Below are positions 8,814 to 15,293 of a DNA stretch of 39,281 bases, one piece after another. Location: the NCBI GenBank assembly GCA_937910785.1, contig CALDLG010000219.1, positions 1 to 39,281 of the forward strand. The letters run 5' to 3'. Position numbers and translations under genes: made by a program. Origin of the DNA: an uncultured Lachnospiraceae bacterium. Its GTDB lineage: Bacteria > Bacillota > Clostridia > Lachnospirales > Lachnospiraceae. Each line of letters starts with the position of its first letter. The first letter of the stretch is position 1. Under the pieces are notes generated by a model. It did not search any database and had not been told where the DNA came from. It saw only the letters and a list, made by a program, of their open reading frames with translations.

Positions 8814-8847
8814 CAAATATTATTACATAATCGAAAGGAGTTATCAC

Positions 8848-9540
8848 ATGATTTATTCAAAAGAAGTTGAAGAAATGTGTACCGTAGCACAGGGCGTACA
8901 TCATGGCTGCGCTCCAATCCCGGAGGAAGCAAAGTGGATTCAGGCAAAAGAAGTGAAAGATATTTCCGGTTTGACACATGGCGTGGGCTGGTGTGCTCCT
9001 CAGCAGGGCGCTTGTAAGCTGACCCTGAATGTAAAGGAAGGCATCATTCAGGAGGCGCTGGTAGAGACGATCGGATGTTCCGGCATGACGCACTCCGCTG
9101 CGATGGCATCTGAGATTTTACCCGGTCTGACTGTTATGGAAGCGTTGAATACGGACCTCGTATGCGACGCAATCAATACGGCTATGAGAGAGCTGTTCTT
9201 ACAGATCGTTTATGGACGTACGCAGTCCGCTTTCTCCGAGGAAGGACTTCCTGTCGGAGCCGGCCTTGAAGATCTTGGTAAGGGCCTGAGAAGCCAGGTA
9301 GGTACGATGTACGGCACCCTGAAGAAAGGTCCCCGTTACCTTGAAATGGCAGAAGGTTATGTAACAGGCATTGCACTCGACGCAAATGACGAGATTATCG
9401 GTTACAAATTTGTAAGTCTCGGTAAGATGACAGATTTCATCAAAAAGGGCGACGATCCGAATACCGCATATGAAAAAGCATGTGGACAGTACGGCCGCGT
9501 TGATGACGCTGTCAAGATCATCGATCCAAGATGCGAATAA
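8848..9540 (+). CDS. NifU/IscU-like iron-sulfur cluster assembly scaffold homologue
   Basis: This 230-residue cytoplasmic protein resembles the U-type Fe-S scaffold fold. Cysteines C56 (GACKL), C77 (IGCSGMTH) and C106 (LVCDAINTAMRELF) fall where IscU has its three cluster ligands, and the local pattern GIIQEALVETIGCSG is like that of IscU. The aspartate next to the first IscU cysteine is replaced (ACKL), and there are extra cysteines at C11, C21 and C49 in the N-terminus, so it is not a standard IscU. About 90 residues at the C-terminus have no counterpart I recognise. It is followed 52 bases later by the GGGtGRT gene, and a terminator ends the pair. I saw no IscS/NifS desulfurase in the window. 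AAAGGAG precedes the ATG by eight bases. Its role as a scaffold is inferred from the fold, not shown. Confidence 0.8.
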   Translation: MIYSKEVEEMCTVAQGVHHGCAPIPEEAKWIQAKEVKDISGLTHGVGWCAPQQGACKLTLNVKEGIIQEALVETIGCSGMTHSAAMASEILPGLTVMEALNTDLVCDAINTAMRELFLQIVYGRTQSAFSEEGLPVGAGLEDLGKGLRSQVGTMYGTLKKGPRYLEMAEGYVTGIALDANDEIIGYKFVSLGKMTDFIKKGDDPNTAYEKACGQYGRVDDAVKIIDPRCE

Positions 9541-9592
9541 AAGGAATGAAGTGAGGGATTCGTACAAAAATAAACAGGAGGAATAAGATAAG

Positions 9593-10603
9593 ATGGCTTT
9601 ATTTGAATCATATGAAAGAAGAATTGACAAAATCAATTCAGTATTAAATACTTACGGCATTTCTTCTATCGAAGAAGCTGAGAAAATTACAAAAGACGCC
9701 GGTCTGGATGTGTATGAGCAGGTTAAGAAGATCCAGCCGATCTGTTTTGAAAACGCTTGCTGGGCATATACGGTAGGCGCTGCGATCGCAATTAAGAAGG
9801 GTTGTAAAAAAGCTGCTGATGCGGCTGCCGCAATCGGAGAGGGACTTCAGGCTTTCTGTATTCCCGGTTCCGTTGCCGATACGAGAAAAGTAGGTCTTGG
9901 CCATGGTAATCTGGGCAAGATGTTACTGGAAGAGGAAACAGACTGTTTCGCGTTCCTTGCGGGCCACGAATCCTTCGCGGCTGCAGAAGGTGCGATCGGT
10001 ATCGCTGAGAAAGCGAACAAAGTGCGTCAGAAACCGCTTCGCGTTATCTTAAACGGTCTTGGCAAAGACGCTGCGAAGATCATTTCCAGAATCAATGGAT
10101 TTACTTTCGTTGAGACGGAATATGATCCGTATACGAATGAAGTTAAGGAAATTGAGAGAATCGCATACTCCGAGGGACTTCGTTCCAAAGTAAACTGCTA
10201 TGGCGCAAATTCCGTTCCGGAAGGCGTGGCGATTATGTGGAAAGAAAACGTAGACGTTTCCATTACAGGTAACTCCACAAACCCGACGAGATTCCAGCAT
10301 CCGGTAGCGGGCACCTATAAGAAAGAAAGAACGGAAGCCGGAAAGAAATATTTCTCCGTAGCATCCGGCGGCGGTACGGGACGTACGCTTCATCCGGATA
10401 ACATGGCGGCTGGTCCTGCTTCCTATGGCTTTACGGATACGCTTGGCCGTATGCATTCCGATGCGCAGTTCGCAGGTTCTTCTTCCGTACCGGCACACGT
10501 TGAAATGATGGGTCTGATCGGTATGGGTAATAATCCGATGGTTGGCGCTACGGTTGCAGTTGCTGTTTCCATCGAAGAAGCAGCGAAGGAAAATCGTTTC
10601 TGA
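9593..10603 (+). CDS. GGGtGRT-family protein, function unknown
   Basis: The 336-residue protein belongs to the family named for its motif: GGGTGRT is present at residues 259-265 within VASGGGTGRTLHPDNMAAGP. Other recognisable features are a Cys pair in QPICFENACWAYT near residues 50-55, further cysteines in KKGCKK, AFCIPG, TDCFAF and NCYGAN, a segment LGHGNLGKMLLEEE, and a Gly-rich C-terminus (GLIGMGNNPMVGATVA). There is no signal peptide or clear membrane helix. No reaction is known to me for this family. Its tight pairing with the NifU-like gene suggests a joint job in Fe-S, sulfur or thiol chemistry. An AGGAGG lies 11 bases before the ATG. Codons such as GGT, CGT and GTA are used more here than in flanking genes, which fits high expression, judged by eye. 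Confidence 0.85.
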   Translation: MALFESYERRIDKINSVLNTYGISSIEEAEKITKDAGLDVYEQVKKIQPICFENACWAYTVGAAIAIKKGCKKAADAAAAIGEGLQAFCIPGSVADTRKVGLGHGNLGKMLLEEETDCFAFLAGHESFAAAEGAIGIAEKANKVRQKPLRVILNGLGKDAAKIISRINGFTFVETEYDPYTNEVKEIERIAYSEGLRSKVNCYGANSVPEGVAIMWKENVDVSITGNSTNPTRFQHPVAGTYKKERTEAGKKYFSVASGGGTGRTLHPDNMAAGPASYGFTDTLGRMHSDAQFAGSSSVPAHVEMMGLIGMGNNPMVGATVAVAVSIEEAAKENRF

Positions 10604-10640
10604 GAAAGAAACTGGAAGTTCTAAGAAAATGGCTTAATTT

Positions 10641-10685
10641 GGGGGCTTTTCAAGTCGTGATACGGGTTGAGAAGCCCCTGTTTTC
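10641..10685 (+). terminator. Rho-independent terminator of the NifU-like/GGGtGRT operon
   Basis: GGGGCTTTTCAA at 10642-10653 pairs with TTGAGAAGCCCC at 10667-10678 (12 bp with one wobble), followed by TGTTTTC. It lies 38 bases after the stop codon. Confidence 0.8.
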
Positions 10686-10708
10686 GTGTAATAGGATTTT
10701 GCCAAAGA

Positions 10709-10760
10709 GTCAGGCTGTCGCTTTAACGATTGACAGATCGTGAAGCGACAGCCTGATTTT
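10709..10760. terminator. Strong hairpin between convergent genes, probable bidirectional terminator
   Basis: TCAGGCTGTCGCTT at 10710-10723 pairs perfectly with AAGCGACAGCCTGA at 10743-10756, and ACGAT/ATCGT extends the stem inside the loop. A TTTT run follows on the plus strand. It lies just beyond the 3' end of the minus-strand glycerate kinase gene, so it most likely ends the lacI-glycerate kinase transcript and also backs up the plus-strand terminator. Confidence 0.72.
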
Positions 10761-10783
10761 AAACGTTTCGGGATGCTGTTTTC

Positions 10784-11941
10784 TTAACCGGTGATAGACA
10801 TGCCGGTTTTAAGCAGCAGAAAAGTTCTTTCCGCAGCATCGTGAAGCAGACCGCCTGCCTGATTTAAGACTTCTGAAAGCGGCATGGCGTAGTTCAGGGC
10901 GGGAACGATTGCTGTGATGCCGCAGTCATAAAGCTGTCCGGCATCGGGAAGCATGCCGCCTACCACCGCAATGACCGGAATCCCCTTTTTTTTCGCGTTT
11001 GTACCGATGCCCCAGAGCACCTTTCCCTGGGCAGACTGTCCGTCTGCGCGTCCTTCTCCCGTAATAATCAAATCCGCGTTTTTGATGAGTTCCTCAAAGC
11101 GGACAAGGTCTAACATCGTCTGAATGCCGGATTTCATTTCTCCATTCAGAAAAGCGCAGAGCGCGCCGCCGAGTCCTCCGGCGGCTCCGGCTCCGGCAAT
11201 ATCACTGATATCTTTTCCCAAATCGCTTTTGATCACGTCGGCAAAATGCTGCATGCCTTCCTCCAGAAGCGCGAGAGCCTCCGAAGAAGCTCCTTTCTGC
11301 GGACCATAAATGTATGTGGCGCCGCAGGGGCCGGTGAACGGATTGCGGACATCGCACATGACGGTAACGGAAATGTTTTCTTTAAGCGCCGGCAGGATAT
11401 CGGAAGTATCAATACGGGCGACGCGGATCAGATTTTCTCCCGAAGGCGTTACCTCTTTGTCATTTTTATCCAGAAAACGAAAACCGAGCGCTGCCATGGC
11501 GCCCATGCCTCCGTCATTGGTAGCGCTTCCACCGACGGCGGTCGTAATCTTGCGGATGCCCAGTTTCAGCGCGTCCGCGATCAGTTCTCCTGTTCCATAG
11601 GATGTGGTTTTGAGCGCACATCTTTGGTCCGGCCGGAGTAGGGTGAGACCGGATGCCGCGGCCATCTCGACCACGGCGGACGGTTCGGCGCCCGGCTCCT
11701 CCAGTATGCCGTAAGCAGCTTTGGTTTTTTCAAAAAGCGGATTCAGGACCGTAAGGTGCCGAAGACGGCCGCCTCGTGAAGAAAGCACGGCCGCCAGTGT
11801 TCCTTCGCCGCCGTCCGCAATAGGGATTCCCGTAATTGTGGCATTCGGAAAATGCAGACGCGCCTCGGCGGATATGATTTCAATGATTTGATTGGATGGA
11901 AGGGTTCCTTTAAAGGAATCCGGTGCAATGACAATGTGCAT
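10784..11941 (-). CDS. glxK: Glycerate 2-kinase, GarK/GlxK family
   Basis: This 385-residue kinase phosphorylates D-glycerate with ATP, in this family usually to 2-phosphoglycerate. The N-terminus MHIVIAPDSFKGTLPS, IADGGEGT, the glycine-rich VGGSATNDGGMGAMAALGFR, and ITGEGRADGQSAQGK are hallmark segments, and the length is normal for GarK/GlxK. It is cytoplasmic. It lies 19 bases after the lacI-family gene, with AAGGAGG overlapping the region of that stop codon, so the two form one minus-strand operon. The operon is divergent from a GH13_18 phosphorylase operon. If that phosphorylase acts on glucosylglycerate it would release D-glycerate, and this kinase would feed it into glycolysis. The substrate link is inference from context; the family call is firm. 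garK and glxK cannot be separated by eye. Confidence 0.93.
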   Translation of the reverse strand: MHIVIAPDSFKGTLPSNQIIEIISAEARLHFPNATITGIPIADGGEGTLAAVLSSRGGRLRHLTVLNPLFEKTKAAYGILEEPGAEPSAVVEMAAASGLTLLRPDQRCALKTTSYGTGELIADALKLGIRKITTAVGGSATNDGGMGAMAALGFRFLDKNDKEVTPSGENLIRVARIDTSDILPALKENISVTVMCDVRNPFTGPCGATYIYGPQKGASSEALALLEEGMQHFADVIKSDLGKDISDIAGAGAAGGLGGALCAFLNGEMKSGIQTMLDLVRFEELIKNADLIITGEGRADGQSAQGKVLWGIGTNAKKKGIPVIAVVGGMLPDAGQLYDCGITAIVPALNYAMPLSEVLNQAGGLLHDAAERTFLLLKTGMSITG

Positions 11942-11960
11942 AAAGGTTCCTCCTTTTCAT

Positions 11961-12992
11961 TCAGCGTTTGTTCAGATTGGCTACGGAACTACGAAACTGC
12001 ATTTTGGTGGGAAGCATCTGGTCAGCTTCTTTTTTGTCCGATTGAATCATGGAAAACAGTTTGGAAGCGGAAATCATACCCAGTTCATGAATAGGAACGC
12101 GCACGGTGGTGAGCGGTGGTGTAAGAAGAGCGGAGAAATCGAAGTCATTATGGCCGAATACGGAGATGTCTTCCGGAATACGCAGGTTCATGCTGCGCGC
12201 CGCCTTGTATACGCCGAGCGCCTTGATATCATCGGTGGCGAAAACGGCGGTAAGCTGTCTGTTGGCGCAAAGAAGATTCAGCGCTGCCATATAGGCTGTA
12301 TCCACCGTATCTCCGCCGTCCACGAAGCAGTCTTCATCTGCGGTGATATTATGTGCATTCAGGCAGTCTTTGAGTCCCTGTACGCGGTCTACGGCTACGA
12401 AATGGTTGAGCGGCGCATGGATGCAGCCAATCTGTGTGTGTCCCATCTGCAGAAGATATTCCCCGATATCATAGCTGTCTTTGTAATTATCGGTATCTAC
12501 GGAGACGATGGATTCGGATTTGAGAGAAGGATTGTATTTACCGATGACTACAATAGGAATTCCGGTGCCTGCAAGAACCTCCAGAAACCTGTTGTTTGTC
12601 CGGCTGCTCAATAAAACAATTCCCTTGATCAGCTTGCTGTTGATCATGGAAACGGCCTTTTCAATTTCATTTTCCTCATTATTGTTGGAATGCAGAATCA
12701 TGTCATAGTCATGCTGTTCCGCCACCATGCCGATCGAACCGATAATGTTGCCAAAGTACGGATTGTCCGCGGCCTGCGTGGATGAGCGCGTAAAAATGAT
12801 CAGAATATTATTGAAACCGTTGGAGGAAAGCCCTCTGGCAAGCTGATTGGGCGTGTAGTCCAGCTCTTTCATAACGGATAATACTCTGGAACGGGTTTCC
12901 GGCAGTACCGAAGGATGATTGTTCATGACTCTTGAGACGGTTGACATGGAAACACCTGCTTTTTTGGCAACTAATTGAATTGTTGGTTTCAT
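11961..12992 (-). CDS. LacI-family transcriptional regulator of the glucosylglycerate-type locus
   Basis: The 343-residue protein starts with a LacI-type helix-turn-helix (TIQLVAKKAGVSMSTVSRVMNN), a hinge helix region (NQLARGLSSNGFNNI) and a periplasmic-binding-protein-like sensor domain with VVIGKYN, QIGCIHAP and FATDDIKALGVY. It should bind a small sugar-like ligand and a palindromic operator as a dimer. AGGAGGG precedes the ATG. It is co-transcribed with glycerate kinase and divergent from the phosphorylase-transporter operon. A palindrome lies just upstream of its own start, pointing to autoregulation, and two LacI/cre-type sites lie at the promoter of the divergent operon. The ligand may be glucosylglycerate or a derivative; this is inferred only from neighbours. 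Confidence 0.93.
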   Translation of the reverse strand: MKPTIQLVAKKAGVSMSTVSRVMNNHPSVLPETRSRVLSVMKELDYTPNQLARGLSSNGFNNILIIFTRSSTQAADNPYFGNIIGSIGMVAEQHDYDMILHSNNNEENEIEKAVSMINSKLIKGIVLLSSRTNNRFLEVLAGTGIPIVVIGKYNPSLKSESIVSVDTDNYKDSYDIGEYLLQMGHTQIGCIHAPLNHFVAVDRVQGLKDCLNAHNITADEDCFVDGGDTVDTAYMAALNLLCANRQLTAVFATDDIKALGVYKAARSMNLRIPEDISVFGHNDFDFSALLTPPLTTVRVPIHELGMISASKLFSMIQSDKKEADQMLPTKMQFRSSVANLNKR

Positions 12993-13007
12993 AGACCCTC
13001 CTTGGTG

Positions 13008-13034
13008 TGAAAACTTTTCATGAATATATGAAAA
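13008..13034. promoter_or_regulatory. Operator-like palindromes in front of the lacI-family gene
   Basis: TGAAAACTTTTCA at 13008-13020 is palindromic around a central base. TTTTCAT at 13015-13021 also forms an inverted repeat with ATGAAAA at 13028-13034. Both lie 16-42 bases upstream of the lacI start and just downstream of its probable promoter, an arrangement that fits autorepression. Confidence 0.6.
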
Positions 13035-13062
13035 TTATATCAAACGAATTCCGGAAGCGCAA
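13034..13062 (-). promoter_or_regulatory. Probable sigma-A promoter of lacI-glycerate kinase
   Basis: On the minus strand a perfect TATAAT lies at 13039-13034, with TTGCGC at 13062-13057 and a 17-base spacer. The -10 element is strong and the -35 is weak (only TTG matches). The start point would fall near 13027, so the palindromes at 13008-13034 would overlap the start of the transcript. Confidence 0.55.
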
Positions 13063-13251
13063 GATAAAATGTAAAAATATGCATATAAAAAGGAAAAATG
13101 AGACTGTAAGAAGGAAATAGGTGATAACGAAAACAGAGAAAAAGAAGAAAGGAACAAATTGGAAAGTTTCAATACATACGGTAATTCACCCATATATAGG
13201 GGATTCGAACCGGGGTGGAAATTTTTCATATAAAAATTTTGCAAAAACCTC
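13063..13251. other. A-rich divergent intergenic stretch with no recognised gene
   Basis: This 189-base part of the roughly 540-base region between lacI and the phosphorylase holds no convincing gene. The only structure I see is AAATTTTT at 13219-13226 facing AAAAATTT at 13232-13239, an AT-rich inverted repeat just upstream of the plus-strand promoter. A-tracts are frequent and may bend the DNA. Confidence 0.4.
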
Positions 13252-13280
13252 TTTACAATCCTTTTGTCATTCGTTATAAT
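13252..13280 (+). promoter_or_regulatory. Sigma-A promoter of the GH13_18-ABC-dehydrogenase-GH4 operon
   Basis: TTTACA at 13252-13257 and a perfect TATAAT at 13275-13280 are separated by exactly 17 bases. The start point should fall near 13287, which leaves a leader of about 245 bases before the preferred phosphorylase start. An operator-like site begins at the predicted start point. Confidence 0.78.
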
Positions 13281-13286
13281 CAATAA

Positions 13287-13300
13287 TGAAAACGCTTCCA
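13287..13300. promoter_or_regulatory. cre/LacI-type operator at the operon start point
   Basis: TGAAAACGCTTCCA matches the catabolite-responsive element pattern TGWAANCGNTNNCA that CcpA and related LacI-family proteins bind. It sits directly at the predicted transcription start, where binding would repress. It could serve CcpA, the local LacI-family regulator, or both. Confidence 0.68.
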
Positions 13301-13309
13301 TAAAGAAAT

Positions 13310-13340
13310 GTTAAAACAGCAATTTAATTGGTTAAAACAG
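13310..13340. repeat. 10-bp direct repeat, copies 21 bp apart
   Basis: GTTAAAACAG occurs at 13310-13319 and again at 13331-13340. The 21-base period is two helical turns, so both copies lie on the same face of the DNA. They fall in the leader between the two cre-type sites and could be chance in A-rich sequence or a binding site pair. Confidence 0.35.
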
Positions 13341-13394
13341 ATAGAAAACAGACATATATTGCGAAAATGACATGCACATTTGCCAATAAGAACA

Positions 13395-13408
13395 TGAAAG
13401 CGTTGCCA
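13395..13408. promoter_or_regulatory. Second cre/LacI-type site in the leader
   Basis: TGAAAGCGTTGCCA also fits TGWAANCGNTNNCA and is identical at 11 of 14 positions to the reverse complement of the site at 13287-13300. It lies 108 bases downstream of the first, a distance suited to looping or a transcription roadblock. Confidence 0.6.
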
Positions 13409-13531
13409 AAAGCATGAAAAAACAGATACCGAAATATGGAACGAATCGGGACGCGCCATAATGGGACGAAAATCAGGCGGAGAAAACAAAGTAAAAAGAT
13501 CATACGGATCAGGAAGAGAGCGTACAAAAAC

Positions 13532-15187
13532 ATGGGCTGGAAAGAGCGGTTTATTGAAATATACGGAAGCGGGGCGGCGAGGGAATGGCTGCCGGAGCTT
13601 GAAAAAAGGATGCAGGCTGCCGGAGAAACGCTGCAAAACAAAACAGGCGGTACAAAAGACCAGAATGTCATTCTGATTACCTACCCGGACCAGTTTTATG
13701 GAGAAGAGAATAATCTTACGCTGTTCGAACGATTTGCCCAAATGTATCTGGAAGGGGTATTCGATGTAGTGCATTTTCTTCCGTTTTGCCCTTATTCGTC
13801 AGATGACGGTTTCTCGGTAATCGATTACAAAAGTCTGGCGGACGGTCTTGGAGAATGGGAAAATCTGGAAAGACTTTCCGGGCAGTTTATTCTGATGTAC
13901 GATTTCGTCTGCAATCATGTGTCGGCAGAGAGTAAATGGTTTTTGAAATGTCTGGCCGGAGACAAGGCATATGAAAATTTTTTCATAGAGGCAGATCCGA
14001 AGGCGGATTGGTCCATGGTGATCAGACCGAGAACGACGCCGCTGCTTACCGGATTTTCTGCAGCGGACGGGGAAAAATATTATTGGACGACTTTCAGTGA
14101 GGATCAAATTGATTTGAATTATCACAATCCCGCGGTATTTTGGGAAGCGGCGGATATTTTTCTGACATATCTGGAGCGGGGCGGAACGTGGATTCGGCTG
14201 GATGCCATTGGTTTTCTGTGGAAGGAGGCGGGAACCTCCTGCATGCATCACGAAAACACACACAGGATTGTTAAACTGTTCCGCGCCATGATGGAGGAAG
14301 TTTGTCCGGAAGGCAGAATTGTAACGGAGACAAATGTGCCGCATGAAGATAATGTTTCGTATTTTGGAAACGGATATGATGAAAGTCATATGGTGTATCA
14401 GTTTCCCCTGCCCATGCTGGTGCTCTACAGTTTTTATAAAAAAGAGGCATCGGTGTTGTCCAATTGGGCATCCGGGCTTTCACTGCCGTCGGATAAGACA
14501 TGCTTCTTCAATTTTCTGGCTTCCCATGACGGAATCGGCATAAATCCGGTCAGAAGCATTGTGCCGGAAGAAGAAATCGATCGTTTGGTCGTGCATTTAC
14601 AGGAAAAATCGGATGCACTTGTTTCTTATAAAGAAAACGCGGATGGTTCCAGAAGTGCATACGAAGTGAATGTGTCTTATTTTTCCGCTTTACAGGAAGA
14701 TTATGATTTCGAAACGGCAAAATGCAGATATCTGAATGCGCATGGCGTACTGCTTGGCATGCAGGGGGATGCGGCGGTTTATATCAATTCTTATCTGGGT
14801 GTGGAAAACGACAGGGAGGGCGTTTCGAGGACGGGAAGGAACAGAAGTATAAACCGGAAAAAGTTTGCATACGGGCAGCTCATGAAAGAGCTCGAAGAAA
14901 CGCAGAGCAGGACGGCACAGATCAGGAAAGAAATGGAAAGACTGATACGGGTAAGGAAAAGCTGTGATGCATTTGACACCCATGCAAGGCAGACAGTTTT
15001 AAGGGAACAGAAGGAGCTGTTTGGTTATATCAGAAGCGGTAAAACGAAAACGGTGCTCTGCCTGCATAATTTTTCGGACAAAACGATAGAAAGAGCGGGC
15101 GTCAGCGGAAGAGATCTGTTGTCCGGAGAGGAAATAGAGGAAAGCGTTAAGATTGCGCCTTTCGATTTTAAATGGATTGCCCTGTAA
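13532..15187 (+). CDS. ycjM: GH13_18 glycoside phosphorylase, YcjM-like (probable glucosylglycerate phosphorylase)
   Basis: This 551-residue (alpha/beta)8 enzyme of the sucrose phosphorylase subfamily should split an alpha-glucoside with phosphate to glucose-1-phosphate. By GH13 logic the nucleophile is D224 (RLDAIGFLWKEAG), the acid/base E266 (TETNVPH) and the third acidic residue D333 (ASHDGIGINP). DDGFSVIDY and FDFVCNH-like YDFVCNHVSAES are also present. From memory it resembles E. coli YcjM, assigned as a glucosylglycerate phosphorylase, more than classical sucrose phosphorylases, and the glycerate kinase next door supports a glycerate-releasing enzyme. The frame is open from an ATG at 13436, but that has no ribosome binding site and would add a very basic 32-residue tail. 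I chose 13532, where MGWKERFIEIYGSG lines up with the YcjM N-terminus. Alternatives are sucrose or glucosylglycerol phosphorylase. Confidence 0.85.
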   Translation: MGWKERFIEIYGSGAAREWLPELEKRMQAAGETLQNKTGGTKDQNVILITYPDQFYGEENNLTLFERFAQMYLEGVFDVVHFLPFCPYSSDDGFSVIDYKSLADGLGEWENLERLSGQFILMYDFVCNHVSAESKWFLKCLAGDKAYENFFIEADPKADWSMVIRPRTTPLLTGFSAADGEKYYWTTFSEDQIDLNYHNPAVFWEAADIFLTYLERGGTWIRLDAIGFLWKEAGTSCMHHENTHRIVKLFRAMMEEVCPEGRIVTETNVPHEDNVSYFGNGYDESHMVYQFPLPMLVLYSFYKKEASVLSNWASGLSLPSDKTCFFNFLASHDGIGINPVRSIVPEEEIDRLVVHLQEKSDALVSYKENADGSRSAYEVNVSYFSALQEDYDFETAKCRYLNAHGVLLGMQGDAAVYINSYLGVENDREGVSRTGRNRSINRKKFAYGQLMKELEETQSRTAQIRKEMERLIRVRKSCDAFDTHARQTVLREQKELFGYIRSGKTKTVLCLHNFSDKTIERAGVSGRDLLSGEEIEESVKIAPFDFKWIAL

Positions 15188-15211
15188 GAGGGGTCATTTC
15201 GCAGGATGTAT

Positions 15212-15238
15212 GCTATGTCCCGCGAAACGGGACATAGC
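15212..15238 (+). other. Perfect 11-bp intercistronic hairpin between phosphorylase and binding protein
   Basis: GCTATGTCCCG at 15212-15222 and CGGGACATAGC at 15228-15238 pair perfectly around a CGAAA loop. No continuous T run follows (TTCATTATAT), so it is at best a leaky terminator; it could protect the 5' end of the downstream binding-protein message. The upstream TTTCGC at 15197-15202 could pair with the loop side (GCGAAA, 15222-15227), as an alternative helix or pseudoknot. Confidence 0.6.
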
Positions 15239-15293
15239 TTCATTATATCACTACAAAGGAAAAAGAATAAAAGAAGGAAAGGAAGGAAAAGTT

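Noticed and set aside
8687..8847. Known riboswitch class upstream of the NifU-like gene
   Set aside because: Apart from one inverted repeat I see no conserved core of any riboswitch or T-box I know.
11892..12614. Open frame of 240 codons on the plus strand
   Set aside because: It is antisense to the clear lacI-family gene and shows no family resemblance or ribosome binding site.
13196..13222. tRNA-like T-loop (GGATTCGAACC) in the intergenic region before the phosphorylase operon
   Set aside because: The bases on either side do not form the T-stem, and no acceptor, D or anticodon arm can be built on either strand.
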